Source: Streptomycetaceae bacterium
GTDB taxonomy: Bacteria > Actinomycetota > Actinomycetes > Nanopelagicales > Nanopelagicaceae
Length of the DNA: 64,000 bases
Direction of reading: 5' to 3'
NCBI GenBank assembly: GCA_027483765.1
Contig: JAIXTW010000003.1
Span: 62,001-126,000, forward strand
Shown here in pieces: positions 47,485-54,619 of this stretch. The notes under the pieces were generated by a model. The model searched no databases. It saw nothing but the letters and a program-made list of their open reading frames with translations, and had not been told where the DNA came from. Made by a program: the position numbers and the translations under genes. Within the stretch, counting starts at the first letter, position 1, and each line of letters starts with the position of its first letter.

Positions 47485-48274
47485 ACAATCTGGCAAGAAG
47501 AAAAAGTTCCTTCCCAGCACTGACTATTCACACTTAAAGCCTCATCGGAATACAGGTGAGATTCTTGAAGCAAAACGACTTAAACCAGAACACGCCAGAC
47601 AACTACAAATTGCCTTGAATCATGGAACAGAACATATCGCTGGCTATTTTTCTTGGGCTGAAAATGCCAAAAGTTGGGATACAAAACGATGCCTATTTTG
47701 GATTCGGCAGATCAACAGAGAGAAACTTCCCTCTGAACACTATGCATTCTTCCTCGGAAAGGAATTAGTTGGAATTGGAAGCCTAAGACCTCATGGGAAC
47801 ATACGCTCTGTTCAAATGGCTTATTGGGTGAGCAAGAAATACATTCAGCAAGGCATAGGAAAAAGTATTGCAAAGACCATGGAGGATCTTGCTATCAAGT
47901 ATCGACCTTACCAATACATATTTATTGATCATGATAGTTCGAACAGATCAAGTGGAAAGATTCCTCAAAATTTGGGATACAGGTTTGTAGGAACATTTGA
48001 CTCTGATATTCATGCTAACAAGGAATCTGGACTTTGGTACTCGTGGGTGAAAGAGAATCCAAGATATTCAGAATGTGAAAATGAACGAATGTGCGAAATA
48101 CATTTTGCAATACTCTGGTGCGAAATGATGCTTGAAACGCAACCTGAGATATACGAAGAGGAGTACATACAGACTCACAGGGAAGCGATCAAAGCATTTC
48201 AAATGGAAAGAGAAAATGTGCGCACTATGAAATCGATTGAACTTGAGTTCCCCTTGGATGGTACTTCTGGCTAA
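47477..48274 (+). CDS. GNAT-family acetyltransferase, RimJ/RimL-like, with C-terminal extension
   Basis: This 265-residue protein carries a GNAT domain: AYWVSKKYIQQGIGKSIAKTMEDLA contains the acetyl-CoA motif QQGIGK, and NRSSGKIPQNLGYRFVGTFDSD matches the RimJ/RimL-type end. Such enzymes acetylate protein N-termini or small amines. About 65 residues rich in Glu and Met follow the GNAT fold and are unexplained. The ORF-track start at 47270 runs through the upstream gene in another frame; the ATG at 47477 (MSRQSGKKKKFLPSTDY) overlaps that gene by eight bases and is preceded by GGGGG. The substrate is unknown. Confidence 0.75.
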   Translation: MSRQSGKKKKFLPSTDYSHLKPHRNTGEILEAKRLKPEHARQLQIALNHGTEHIAGYFSWAENAKSWDTKRCLFWIRQINREKLPSEHYAFFLGKELVGIGSLRPHGNIRSVQMAYWVSKKYIQQGIGKSIAKTMEDLAIKYRPYQYIFIDHDSSNRSSGKIPQNLGYRFVGTFDSDIHANKESGLWYSWVKENPRYSECENERMCEIHFAILWCEMMLETQPEIYEEEYIQTHREAIKAFQMERENVRTMKSIELEFPLDGTSG

Positions 48275-48391
48275 CAAATTCAGAAATCCTTACTAATGGA
48301 ACTGTAATTTCTTTCAAGAGCAAGCCTATAAATCAACTTGGGTAATCGTTCGTGTGTGACAACCTCGTAAGTCAGTGGGGTTTAGTAGCCT

Positions 48392-49549
48392 ATGGTTGTG
48401 AATGCCTCCTCTCAGCCTTTGACTGTGACTCACCCTGAATTGGCTAAAGAGGCTAACGGCTGGGATCCTTCCAAAGTTTCCAAGGGCATGAAACGCAAAC
48501 TTAGTTGGAAATGCTCTAAGGGACATGTTTATCTAGCGACAGTGGTACATAGAACTAATAAAAAGAATCCATCTGGTTGCCCCATTTGCACGAATAGGGT
48601 CATCCTTAGCGGCTTTAATGATTTGGCTTCACTCTTTCCTGCCCTCGTTGAGGAAGTTTACGGATGGGATCCGACAGAAGTAGGTGCGGGATCGAGAAAG
48701 ATTCTTCCATGGAGATGCAAAGAGGGGCATGTGTGGAATTCCAGTGTTACACAAAGAACATCGGGTGGTTATCGCAGTGAAGGAACTGGATGCCCATTTT
48801 GCGCAGGAACAAAAACTCTCACTGGATTTAACGACCTATCTACTACTCACCCAGAGATCGCAAAGGAAGCCAATGGTTGGGAGCCATCCGAAATTTCGGC
48901 AGGAAGTTCAAAACGACTTTCTTGGAAATGTTCCCTAGGACACGAATGGAAATCTATGGTTCATAGCCGAACACGAAGTAGATCGTCGGACTGTCCATAT
49001 TGCACGAATCGAAAGGTGTTGATCGGTTTCAATGATTTGAAAACAACACATCCAGATATAGCAAAAGAAGCAGATGGTTGGGATCCGACATCGGTTACAA
49101 GAGGCGTTGATAAACCGAGGAAATGGAAATGCGCACAAGGACATAAGTGGTCAACTGGCGTCATGGTTAGAACAAGAGGAAGCGGTTGCCCTTCATGTTC
49201 AAAAACTGGTTACGATCCGAATTTAAGTGGTTATCTATATTTGATAGAACATCCAATTTGGAACATGTATCAAATAGGCATCACTAATGATCTAGAAACA
49301 AGAATGAAAGCACACGGACAACTGGGTTGGAAGCCAATGCAGTTTCGTGGACCCATGGATGGTTTATTGGCTAAGGAATGGGAGACCAGCATTTTGCGAT
49401 TGCTTCGCCTCAAGGGTGCGGACCTCGGAAATCAATCTGTCGTTGGTAAATTCGATGGCTATTCTGAAGCGTGGTCAAAAGACACTTATGAACCTAAGTC
49501 CATCTCCGATTTGATGAATGCCGTAAAGGAAACTGAAGATGACAAATAA
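48392..49549 (+). CDS. Four zinc-ribbon repeats fused to a GIY-YIG-like nuclease domain
   Basis: This 385-residue protein has four roughly 65-residue repeats (about 12-78, 79-148, 149-216, 217-275). Each reads HPE(I/L)AKEANGWDPS...KWKC-x2-GH-x-W...CPxC...GFNDL, the DUF4379-type probable zinc-ribbon. The C-terminal domain, SGYLYLIEHPIWNMYQIGITNDLETRMKAHGQLGW, resembles a GIY-YIG nuclease with YLY and QIG at the two motif positions, the conserved Arg at about 304 and a Glu in LAKEWETSIL at about 329. Zinc ribbons probably bind nucleic acid and position the nuclease. It overlaps the next gene by 11 bases. Confidence 0.78.
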   Translation: MVVNASSQPLTVTHPELAKEANGWDPSKVSKGMKRKLSWKCSKGHVYLATVVHRTNKKNPSGCPICTNRVILSGFNDLASLFPALVEEVYGWDPTEVGAGSRKILPWRCKEGHVWNSSVTQRTSGGYRSEGTGCPFCAGTKTLTGFNDLSTTHPEIAKEANGWEPSEISAGSSKRLSWKCSLGHEWKSMVHSRTRSRSSDCPYCTNRKVLIGFNDLKTTHPDIAKEADGWDPTSVTRGVDKPRKWKCAQGHKWSTGVMVRTRGSGCPSCSKTGYDPNLSGYLYLIEHPIWNMYQIGITNDLETRMKAHGQLGWKPMQFRGPMDGLLAKEWETSILRLLRLKGADLGNQSVVGKFDGYSEAWSKDTYEPKSISDLMNAVKETEDDK

Positions 49550-50339
49550 CAACTTCGAACCCCTAGATAACTGGCTAACAACTAATGGGATAGGGCTAGA
49601 ACTACAAGTCGCAGGTGCCTTCAAAAGGAAATATGCCTCTGATCGATTCTGGACCGACATTCAACATAGTTACCAGTACCTAGATTCCAGTAAAGAAGAT
49701 AGCCAATTAGTTCTCAGGGAAACTGATGTAGTAATCACCAAATCAAAGAGACTTTACAACGACTTACTAATTACTGTGCGTCTAGTCATTGAATGCAAAC
49801 ACGGTGCTGGCATCCCGATAGTTCTATACAGGGAATCTACTCAACTCCCCAAATTCAATTTTGATCCACTAAATTACCTCTGGGAATGTCGAACGACCGA
49901 CAACATAGATACCAAAAATATCGCTGGCGTAACGCAGAATGGTTTGTTCGGTGCTGGATTAGACAAGACCTGCTATTCAATCAATACAATCTTTCCTGAC
50001 GGAAAAAGCAACACTAAATCGAGTGCTCAAAACTCGATAAAACAATTAGCCAGTGGATTAGCGGGTGTTTCAGAGCAAACTATTCAAGACCCAATTGCTA
50101 AGAGAAGCATTCAAATCCTCATACCAATACTCATGACTAAGTCTCCGATCTATACCCTTGAGTTAGGTGACGCTGGAAACATCATTAAGAATGAATCAAC
50201 GAGAGAATTGTTAATCTGGAGAACAAAACCATCTGTAGAGGATTCTCAGGGTTTCTGGGTAATGCATTTTGAAGCACTTGATGGACTAATTGAGGACTTC
50301 GACAAGTTCTTCAATGAACTTGATTATCGACAGTTTTGA
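49539..50339 (+). CDS. PD-(D/E)XK nuclease-like protein
   Basis: This 266-residue protein is otherwise unrecognised, but residues 15-90 contain the pattern of restriction-endonuclease-fold enzymes. E21 lies in the first helix (GLELQVAGAF), Asp63 in RETDVVI, and E85-x-K87 in VRLVIECKHG at the end of the next strand. The remaining 170 residues show no motif I can name. The 11-base overlap with the zinc-ribbon/GIY-YIG gene suggests paired production. A role in DNA cleavage or defence is inferred from fold pattern and location only. Confidence 0.62.
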   Translation: MTNNNFEPLDNWLTTNGIGLELQVAGAFKRKYASDRFWTDIQHSYQYLDSSKEDSQLVLRETDVVITKSKRLYNDLLITVRLVIECKHGAGIPIVLYRESTQLPKFNFDPLNYLWECRTTDNIDTKNIAGVTQNGLFGAGLDKTCYSINTIFPDGKSNTKSSAQNSIKQLASGLAGVSEQTIQDPIAKRSIQILIPILMTKSPIYTLELGDAGNIIKNESTRELLIWRTKPSVEDSQGFWVMHFEALDGLIEDFDKFFNELDYRQF

Positions 50340-50408
50340 GAACGAGATAACTTTACTATTCTGACTAGGTTCACCTCAAATAGTCACATTGTTATTTTCG
50401 AACACAAT

Positions 50409-50960
50409 CTAGATTGCGATATCAGCAGTCATGACAACATCCGCAAATTCGCCATTCAAATTTGTTGCAGTCATTAGATAAACATCTTCTGCTTTTACGA
50501 CATTTCCACTCAGATCCTTGAAATCAAAAGTTCTTGTCGCATCCAAGACGAATTTAACTTGATATCCCATGTTCCCTGCCATTCGTGCAGTGGTTTCACA
50601 ACAATGATTTGTAGTGATTCCACATATAACAAGTGATGTGTATTCATTCTCTTTTAGCCAATCGCCTAAAGAGGGTGTCCCAAAGAATGCAGAATTTACA
50701 GATTTGGAAATCAGTAAATCATGGGTGCCGTCAATGCCATCTTGGAAATCATTTCCAGTTTGGTTAGGTCGCAAAGTGGATGTGGCTGATACTGAATCAT
50801 GCCTAACGAGCACAATTGGATGATTCGCTTTACGCCACATTTTTATCAGGCGTCGAATGTTTTCCTCACAATTCGGATTGTTCGAATTGCCCCAAGAAGA
50901 ATCCAAGAAACCCTTCTGAACATCTATGACTACCAAGACAGGCTTTTTACTCATGGTCAA
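50409..50960 (-). CDS. Isochorismatase-like cysteine hydrolase
   Basis: This 183-residue protein has the catalytic triad of the family: Asp13 in VVIDVQKGF, Lys86 in LISKSVNSAF and Cys120 in CGITTNHCCETTARMAG. Family members hydrolyse amides or vinyl ethers (nicotinamidase, N-carbamoylsarcosine amidase and others); the substrate cannot be told. It lies inside the island on the opposite strand to the nuclease pair, followed by the DJ-1/PfpI gene upstream in the same direction. Confidence 0.88.
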   Translation of the reverse strand: MTMSKKPVLVVIDVQKGFLDSSWGNSNNPNCEENIRRLIKMWRKANHPIVLVRHDSVSATSTLRPNQTGNDFQDGIDGTHDLLISKSVNSAFFGTPSLGDWLKENEYTSLVICGITTNHCCETTARMAGNMGYQVKFVLDATRTFDFKDLSGNVVKAEDVYLMTATNLNGEFADVVMTADIAI

Positions 50961-51025
50961 AGATATCCAATTCGTTATTGGGCATGCTAGTTATTTCCAA
51001 AAGAGGGTTGTTAAGGACTTGACCC

Positions 51026-51613
51026 TCACAAAACCCATCTGTATTCCATTTGTTTTGCAGTGTTAGTAGCGAGATCTCTCGAAGCAAATACTTCAACTAG
51101 ATGAAGACTTAAATCTATCCCCGCACTGATTCCTCCAGAAGTGAACGAATCACCATTTCTAACCCACCTCTCATCTGGAAGAACTTTGAGATTGGGAAAT
51201 CTGCGAGCCAAATCATCCTGATCCTCCCAATGCGTGGTCACCTCGCCAGAAGTTAGGATCCCTGCTTCCGCAAGAATGAATGCACCTGTGCAAATTGAGG
51301 CGATAACAATTCCAGACTCATGGCTCAACTTCAGCCAATTTAGTAATTCAGTATTCCTTTCAGCGTCCTGAGTCACTCCCCCAGCAACGACAATCAAGTC
51401 GAATTTTGGGCTTTCAAAGATTGAGTAATTAGTCTCAACAATTAGGTTATGCCTGAGGTTCACCCTCTTGTTGAGTTGATCTGATAGGAGGCTAACTTCA
51501 AATTTAACAGAGGAACTCAGTCGACCAGCAACAGAAAAGACCTCGAACGGACCCATCACATCGAGCACTTCCGCCTGATCAAAGGCAACAATTCCTATTT
51601 TTTGAGTGGTCAT
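51026..51613 (-). CDS. DJ-1/PfpI family protein
   Basis: This 195-residue class I glutamine-amidotransferase-fold protein has its nucleophile Cys108 in IASICTGAFILAEAGIL and the His-containing VTTHWEDQDDLARRFP. It is closest in pattern to the DJ-1/PfpI domain of AraC-type regulators and to isonitrile hydratases, but has no DNA-binding domain here. It may form an operon with the isochorismatase-like gene 65 bases downstream. Substrate is unknown. Confidence 0.85.
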   Translation of the reverse strand: MTTQKIGIVAFDQAEVLDVMGPFEVFSVAGRLSSSVKFEVSLLSDQLNKRVNLRHNLIVETNYSIFESPKFDLIVVAGGVTQDAERNTELLNWLKLSHESGIVIASICTGAFILAEAGILTSGEVTTHWEDQDDLARRFPNLKVLPDERWVRNGDSFTSGGISAGIDLSLHLVEVFASRDLATNTAKQMEYRWVL

Positions 51614-51696
51614 CCCAAAATTCTAGGGGGTTTATTGTCGACCATGGGGACCCATTTCAATTCAGGATTCTGCTTGATTCCTCTCCTTGTAGGACT

Positions 51697-51715
51697 TTGA
51701 CCCATATTCGGACAA
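51697..51715 (+). repeat. Candidate integrase arm-type site (right)
   Basis: TTGACCCATATTCGGACAA resembles the left site at 45753 and lies 61 bases inside attR. Partial copies of GGACT...CATATTC repeat around it, as in clustered arm sites. Confidence 0.55.
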
Positions 51716-51776
51716 AGGACTCATATTCCATTTGTCATACTATTGAACTAGTCTTTTAGTAAGAAAACTGCATAGA

Positions 51777-51800
51777 TGGTTCGATCCCAGTATCGTCCAC
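51777..51800 (+). repeat. attR, 24-bp direct repeat
   Basis: This is an exact copy of the 24 bases at 45704-45727 (tRNA-Val 3' end) with no tRNA body before it. It marks the right boundary of the island. Confidence 0.9.
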
Positions 51801-51874
51801 GTTTAAATGCGTGTCACTCCTTCAACGTGCTTCGGAAGGTTCAATTTTCGCCTTCTTTTTGCTACCCTTTCGGC

Positions 51875-52027
51875 ATGACAATTAGACCTGCCTATTGGCT
51901 TGAATGTGGACATGCATGGAACGCCGACTTAACTAAGCCAAATGAAAATTGGATTGGTAAGACAGCCCTCTGCCCAGTTTGTGCAGTAGTGAGCCCAGTT
52001 AAAGAAAAGGTTATTAACTCGCGCTAG
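51875..52027 (+). CDS. Small zinc-ribbon-like hypothetical protein (50 residues)
   Basis: The ORF track starts upstream inside attR, but the ATG at 51875 gives the compact MTIRPAYWLECGHAWNADL. The protein then has C-x-H type CGHAW and a later CPVC, a possible single zinc ribbon resembling the repeat unit of the island's zinc-ribbon protein. It lies just outside the island. Shortness makes the call uncertain; no clear ribosome binding site is seen. Confidence 0.45.
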   Translation: MTIRPAYWLECGHAWNADLTKPNENWIGKTALCPVCAVVSPVKEKVINSR

Positions 52028-52052
52028 TTAAATTCTCTTTGCTTTATTTTGA

Positions 52053-52424
52053 TTACACGTTGTTGGAATCAGAATAACTGTAGAGAACCTTGTAGAGGTT
52101 GCAACGAGCAGCAAACTGCTTCCATTTACTCTTGTTCCGCTTGGCCACTTCGCAGCCTTCTTGTAATTGATTTACGCCGGTGACTAAGCCCTCATACTCT
52201 TGAAAAGTAAGGCAATCTGCATTCTTGAACCCCATTTGATAAGCCTTGACGATCCGCTTGGAGTACTCCAGCGCCGCAGCCTGTCCTTTACCCGAATACT
52301 TCTGCCCTAGCATCGCCTGGATGTCGCTCTTTAAAGACTCGCATCGAGTTTGCGCCGATGCGACAGATGAGAAGATTGATGAGCAGAGTATGAGAACTAC
52401 GCCGGAGACAAATATTTTCCGCAT
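52053..52424 (-). CDS. Secreted hypothetical protein with four cysteines
   Basis: This 123-residue protein has a classic signal peptide (basic MRK, hydrophobic core, cleavage after VASA at about 24). The mature part is helical and carries Cys at 28, 71, 91 and 108, which could form two disulfides outside the cell. I recognise no family. It runs alone on the minus strand after the sulfotransferase-like gene. Confidence 0.7.
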   Translation of the reverse strand: MRKIFVSGVVLILCSSIFSSVASAQTRCESLKSDIQAMLGQKYSGKGQAAALEYSKRIVKAYQMGFKNADCLTFQEYEGLVTGVNQLQEGCEVAKRNKSKWKQFAARCNLYKVLYSYSDSNNV

Positions 52425-52458
52425 TCTTTGAGTTCCTTTCGGGAGCTACATCATCTGA

Positions 52459-53016
52459 CTATCGAGCATTGTGAACCAACTGCCATGTGCTAAGTATTTT
52501 ATCCATATCTCCTTCGGCGCCAATCATGTGGAGAAACTCAGTAAAGCTCTTGGAGCCATCCTCTAGATGAACAACGTGGTGATGGCGATTCTTAAGAAAG
52601 AAATCAATATTCGACTTAACTGTTTCGACATAGAAGGCGGCGAGATCTCGCTCTTGATCTTCTCGCCAATCCCCTGGTTTCATCAAGATTCCGTGGGCGA
52701 AGGCGTTCATAATGGATGCTCTATAGGAACTGTTTTTAAGCCGATGTTGAAAACTCTCAATAGTTGCATCAAGGTCTCTAATGAGATTCACATAAAGAAC
52801 GTCCTCGGAGAAGCGATGAGCAAGTTCGCCGGTAAACCAGACCAAGCGGTTATCGGCCTCTATGTGGTGGATTGGATATGCGAATCGCTCGTCACCTAAT
52901 TTGGCGCTAAGTGATTCGTGGGCCGCTGAATAGTTGGTGATGTGAGAACAGGCCGCAATGAAAGTTTTTGAGCCAGATCTGCCCGGGCTCAAGACAAAGA
53001 CCTGCTTAAAGCGCAT
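52459..53016 (-). CDS. Sulfotransferase-like protein
   Basis: This 185-residue protein begins with QVFVLSPGRSGSKTFIAAC, which fits the 5'-phosphosulfate-binding loop of PAPS sulfotransferases. VNLIRDLDATIESFQHRL resembles the 3'-phosphate-binding Arg motif. It is shorter than many sulfotransferases but contains both nucleotide segments. The acceptor is unknown. Confidence 0.7.
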   Translation of the reverse strand: MRFKQVFVLSPGRSGSKTFIAACSHITNYSAAHESLSAKLGDERFAYPIHHIEADNRLVWFTGELAHRFSEDVLYVNLIRDLDATIESFQHRLKNSSYRASIMNAFAHGILMKPGDWREDQERDLAAFYVETVKSNIDFFLKNRHHHVVHLEDGSKSFTEFLHMIGAEGDMDKILSTWQLVHNAR

Positions 53017-53094
53017 GACGAATTCTAAATCTTCCGGGATTTTAAGGGAAGGGTTGTGTTGCGTTTCCTGGGTAGAAAACCTGGAGCTAAGTTA

Positions 53095-53727
53095 ATGCTC
53101 GCTGGGTACTATCGGTTCATGCTGGCATTCTTTCCAGGTTTCTTCACGGGACTTTCACTCATCATCGCTATTGGCGCTCAGAATGCTTTTGTTATTCGCC
53201 AAGGTCTAGCGAAATCTCATGTGTTATTGGTTGTCTCTATCTGTGCCATATCTGATGCATTTCTTATCTTCCTGGGAACTGGCGGTCTCGGGACCCTCAT
53301 TCAAGCCCAGCCAAGTCTCCTGGAATTCATTCGCTGGTTCGGAGTCGCATACCTCACTTGGTTTGGAGTTAAATCACTTCGATCCGTCTTTCGCCAACAA
53401 TCTTTAACTACTGGAAGCGGAACCTCAGCTAGCAAACGCACCGCAATTCTTTCGGTCTTGGGCTTTACCTTTCTTAACCCACATGTTTACCTCGACACAG
53501 TTGTACTACTGGGGAGTATTGCTAATCAATTCGAATCTGATCGGTGGTACTTCGCGCTAGGCGCATCGGTTGGCAGCGTTCTATGGTTTTCTGCGATTGG
53601 TTTCGGAGCTCGCGCCGCATCACGATATATGTCGCGACCAGTTTTCTGGAAGATTCTTGACTCTGTTATAGCGTTAGTAATGTTCAGCGTGGCCATATTT
53701 CTAGCCTTCTATAAATTCCCTACTTAG
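53095..53727 (+). CDS. LysE/ArgO family amino-acid exporter
   Basis: This protein of about 210 residues has six hydrophobic segments and the family start FFPGFFTGLSLIIAIGAQNAFVIRQGL, with GVAYLTWFGVKSLRSVF and GFTFLNPHVYLDTVVLLG. LysE-type carriers export basic amino acids. The ATG at 53095 is chosen because GGAG lies eight bases upstream; the ORF-track start at 53056 and an ATG at 53119 are alternatives. It converges on the EamA gene. Confidence 0.88.
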   Translation: MLAGYYRFMLAFFPGFFTGLSLIIAIGAQNAFVIRQGLAKSHVLLVVSICAISDAFLIFLGTGGLGTLIQAQPSLLEFIRWFGVAYLTWFGVKSLRSVFRQQSLTTGSGTSASKRTAILSVLGFTFLNPHVYLDTVVLLGSIANQFESDRWYFALGASVGSVLWFSAIGFGARAASRYMSRPVFWKILDSVIALVMFSVAIFLAFYKFPT

Positions 53728-54619
53728 CGCGAGAGATGTAAAGAATTCCTGCGGCAACGATTGCGATTCCGATATAACTTTGCGCAACCAGGCTCTCCCC
53801 AATTACTACCGCGGCTAAGATTGTCGCAGTTGCCGGTTCGGCTAGAACTACAGTCGCTGCAGTGCTTGAATCGAGGCGCTTGAGACCCGAGGTAAAGAGG
53901 AAGTAACCAATCGCGGTAGGTACCAACCCAAGCCATAAAACCGAGAGTGCGCCCGGAGTTGTCAGTAACCATTCCGGGTTCTGTGCGAAGAGAAATGGAA
54001 GAGTCAGTAGCGCGGCGACACCAAATGAAGATGCGGTAAGCCAGATATCTTGCACGCCCATGGTTAACGATCTTCGACTGATAACGCTAAAGACGGCGAA
54101 GCCAAGTCCTGCTATTGCGGCGAGAAAAATACCGAGTGGCTTAAATTCTTCAATTCCATTTGCAGTTCCCACGAGAACGATACCCAAGATCGTGACTGAT
54201 GTGCCTAAGTACCAACTCTTAGAAGGTTTCTCGCCCATTACCAGATAAGCCACGATTGCAGAAAAGGTTGGAACACTGCCTAACGCTGTGACGGTGGAAA
54301 TCGCGATTCCGGTGATATCAACAGCGCTAAAGAAGGTGAGTTGGTAAATGGCCACCCCGAAACCACAGATTAGAAGATCTCGCCGAGACATGCGAATAGT
54401 TCCACGATGAGCTCGCTGTAGATATGCGAAGAGAAAAAGGAATAGTGAGCCACAGAGCAGTCGAGCCGCTCCAACAGCGACCGGTGAAATCTCAGCAAGA
54501 CCTAGTTGCTGTGTCGTGCCGGTTGTTCCAAAACAGAGGGCGGAGCCAAGGACTGCAAATATTCCTACCCGCCTGGATGAGGATTGCACGTGGGAAGAAT
54601 ACTCGTAAGATTCAAGCAT
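53720..54619 (-). CDS. EamA/DMT-family transporter
   Basis: This ten-helix membrane protein has two EamA repeats: AVLGSALCFGTTGTTQQLGLAEISPVAVGAARLL in the first and GLGFAVFSVISRRSLTMG then EPATATILAAVVIGESLVAQSYIGIAIVAAGILYI in the second. It probably exports or imports metabolites. The ORF track starts far upstream inside the ALDH gene. The ATG at 54619 overlaps the divergent ALDH ATG by two bases, so a GTG at 54589 is an alternative. It overlaps the LysE gene end by eight bases. Confidence 0.85.
   Translation of the reverse strand: MLESYEYSSHVQSSSRRVGIFAVLGSALCFGTTGTTQQLGLAEISPVAVGAARLLCGSLFLFLFAYLQRAHRGTIRMSRRDLLICGFGVAIYQLTFFSAVDITGIAISTVTALGSVPTFSAIVAYLVMGEKPSKSWYLGTSVTILGIVLVGTANGIEEFKPLGIFLAAIAGLGFAVFSVISRRSLTMGVQDIWLTASSFGVAALLTLPFLFAQNPEWLLTTPGALSVLWLGLVPTAIGYFLFTSGLKRLDSSTAATVVLAEPATATILAAVVIGESLVAQSYIGIAIVAAGILYISRAK

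Larger units (their letters stand above)
45727..51800. mobile_element. 6.1-kb integrative island in tRNA-Val
   Basis: The segment between the two 24-bp repeats carries a tyrosine integrase next to the tRNA, a long non-coding structured region and six cargo genes. The cargo is a small basic protein, a GNAT acetyltransferase, a zinc-ribbon/GIY-YIG-like protein, a PD-(D/E)XK-like protein, an isochorismatase-like protein and a DJ-1/PfpI protein. It looks richer in A and T than the flanking core genes. No replication, conjugation or phage structural genes are seen, so it is either a satellite needing a helper or a stranded cargo island. Candidate integrase arm sites occur near both ends. Confidence 0.88.

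Noticed and set aside
48392-50339. Classical restriction-modification system
   Set aside because: No methyltransferase or specificity subunit occurs in the island, so self-protection as in R-M is unsupported.
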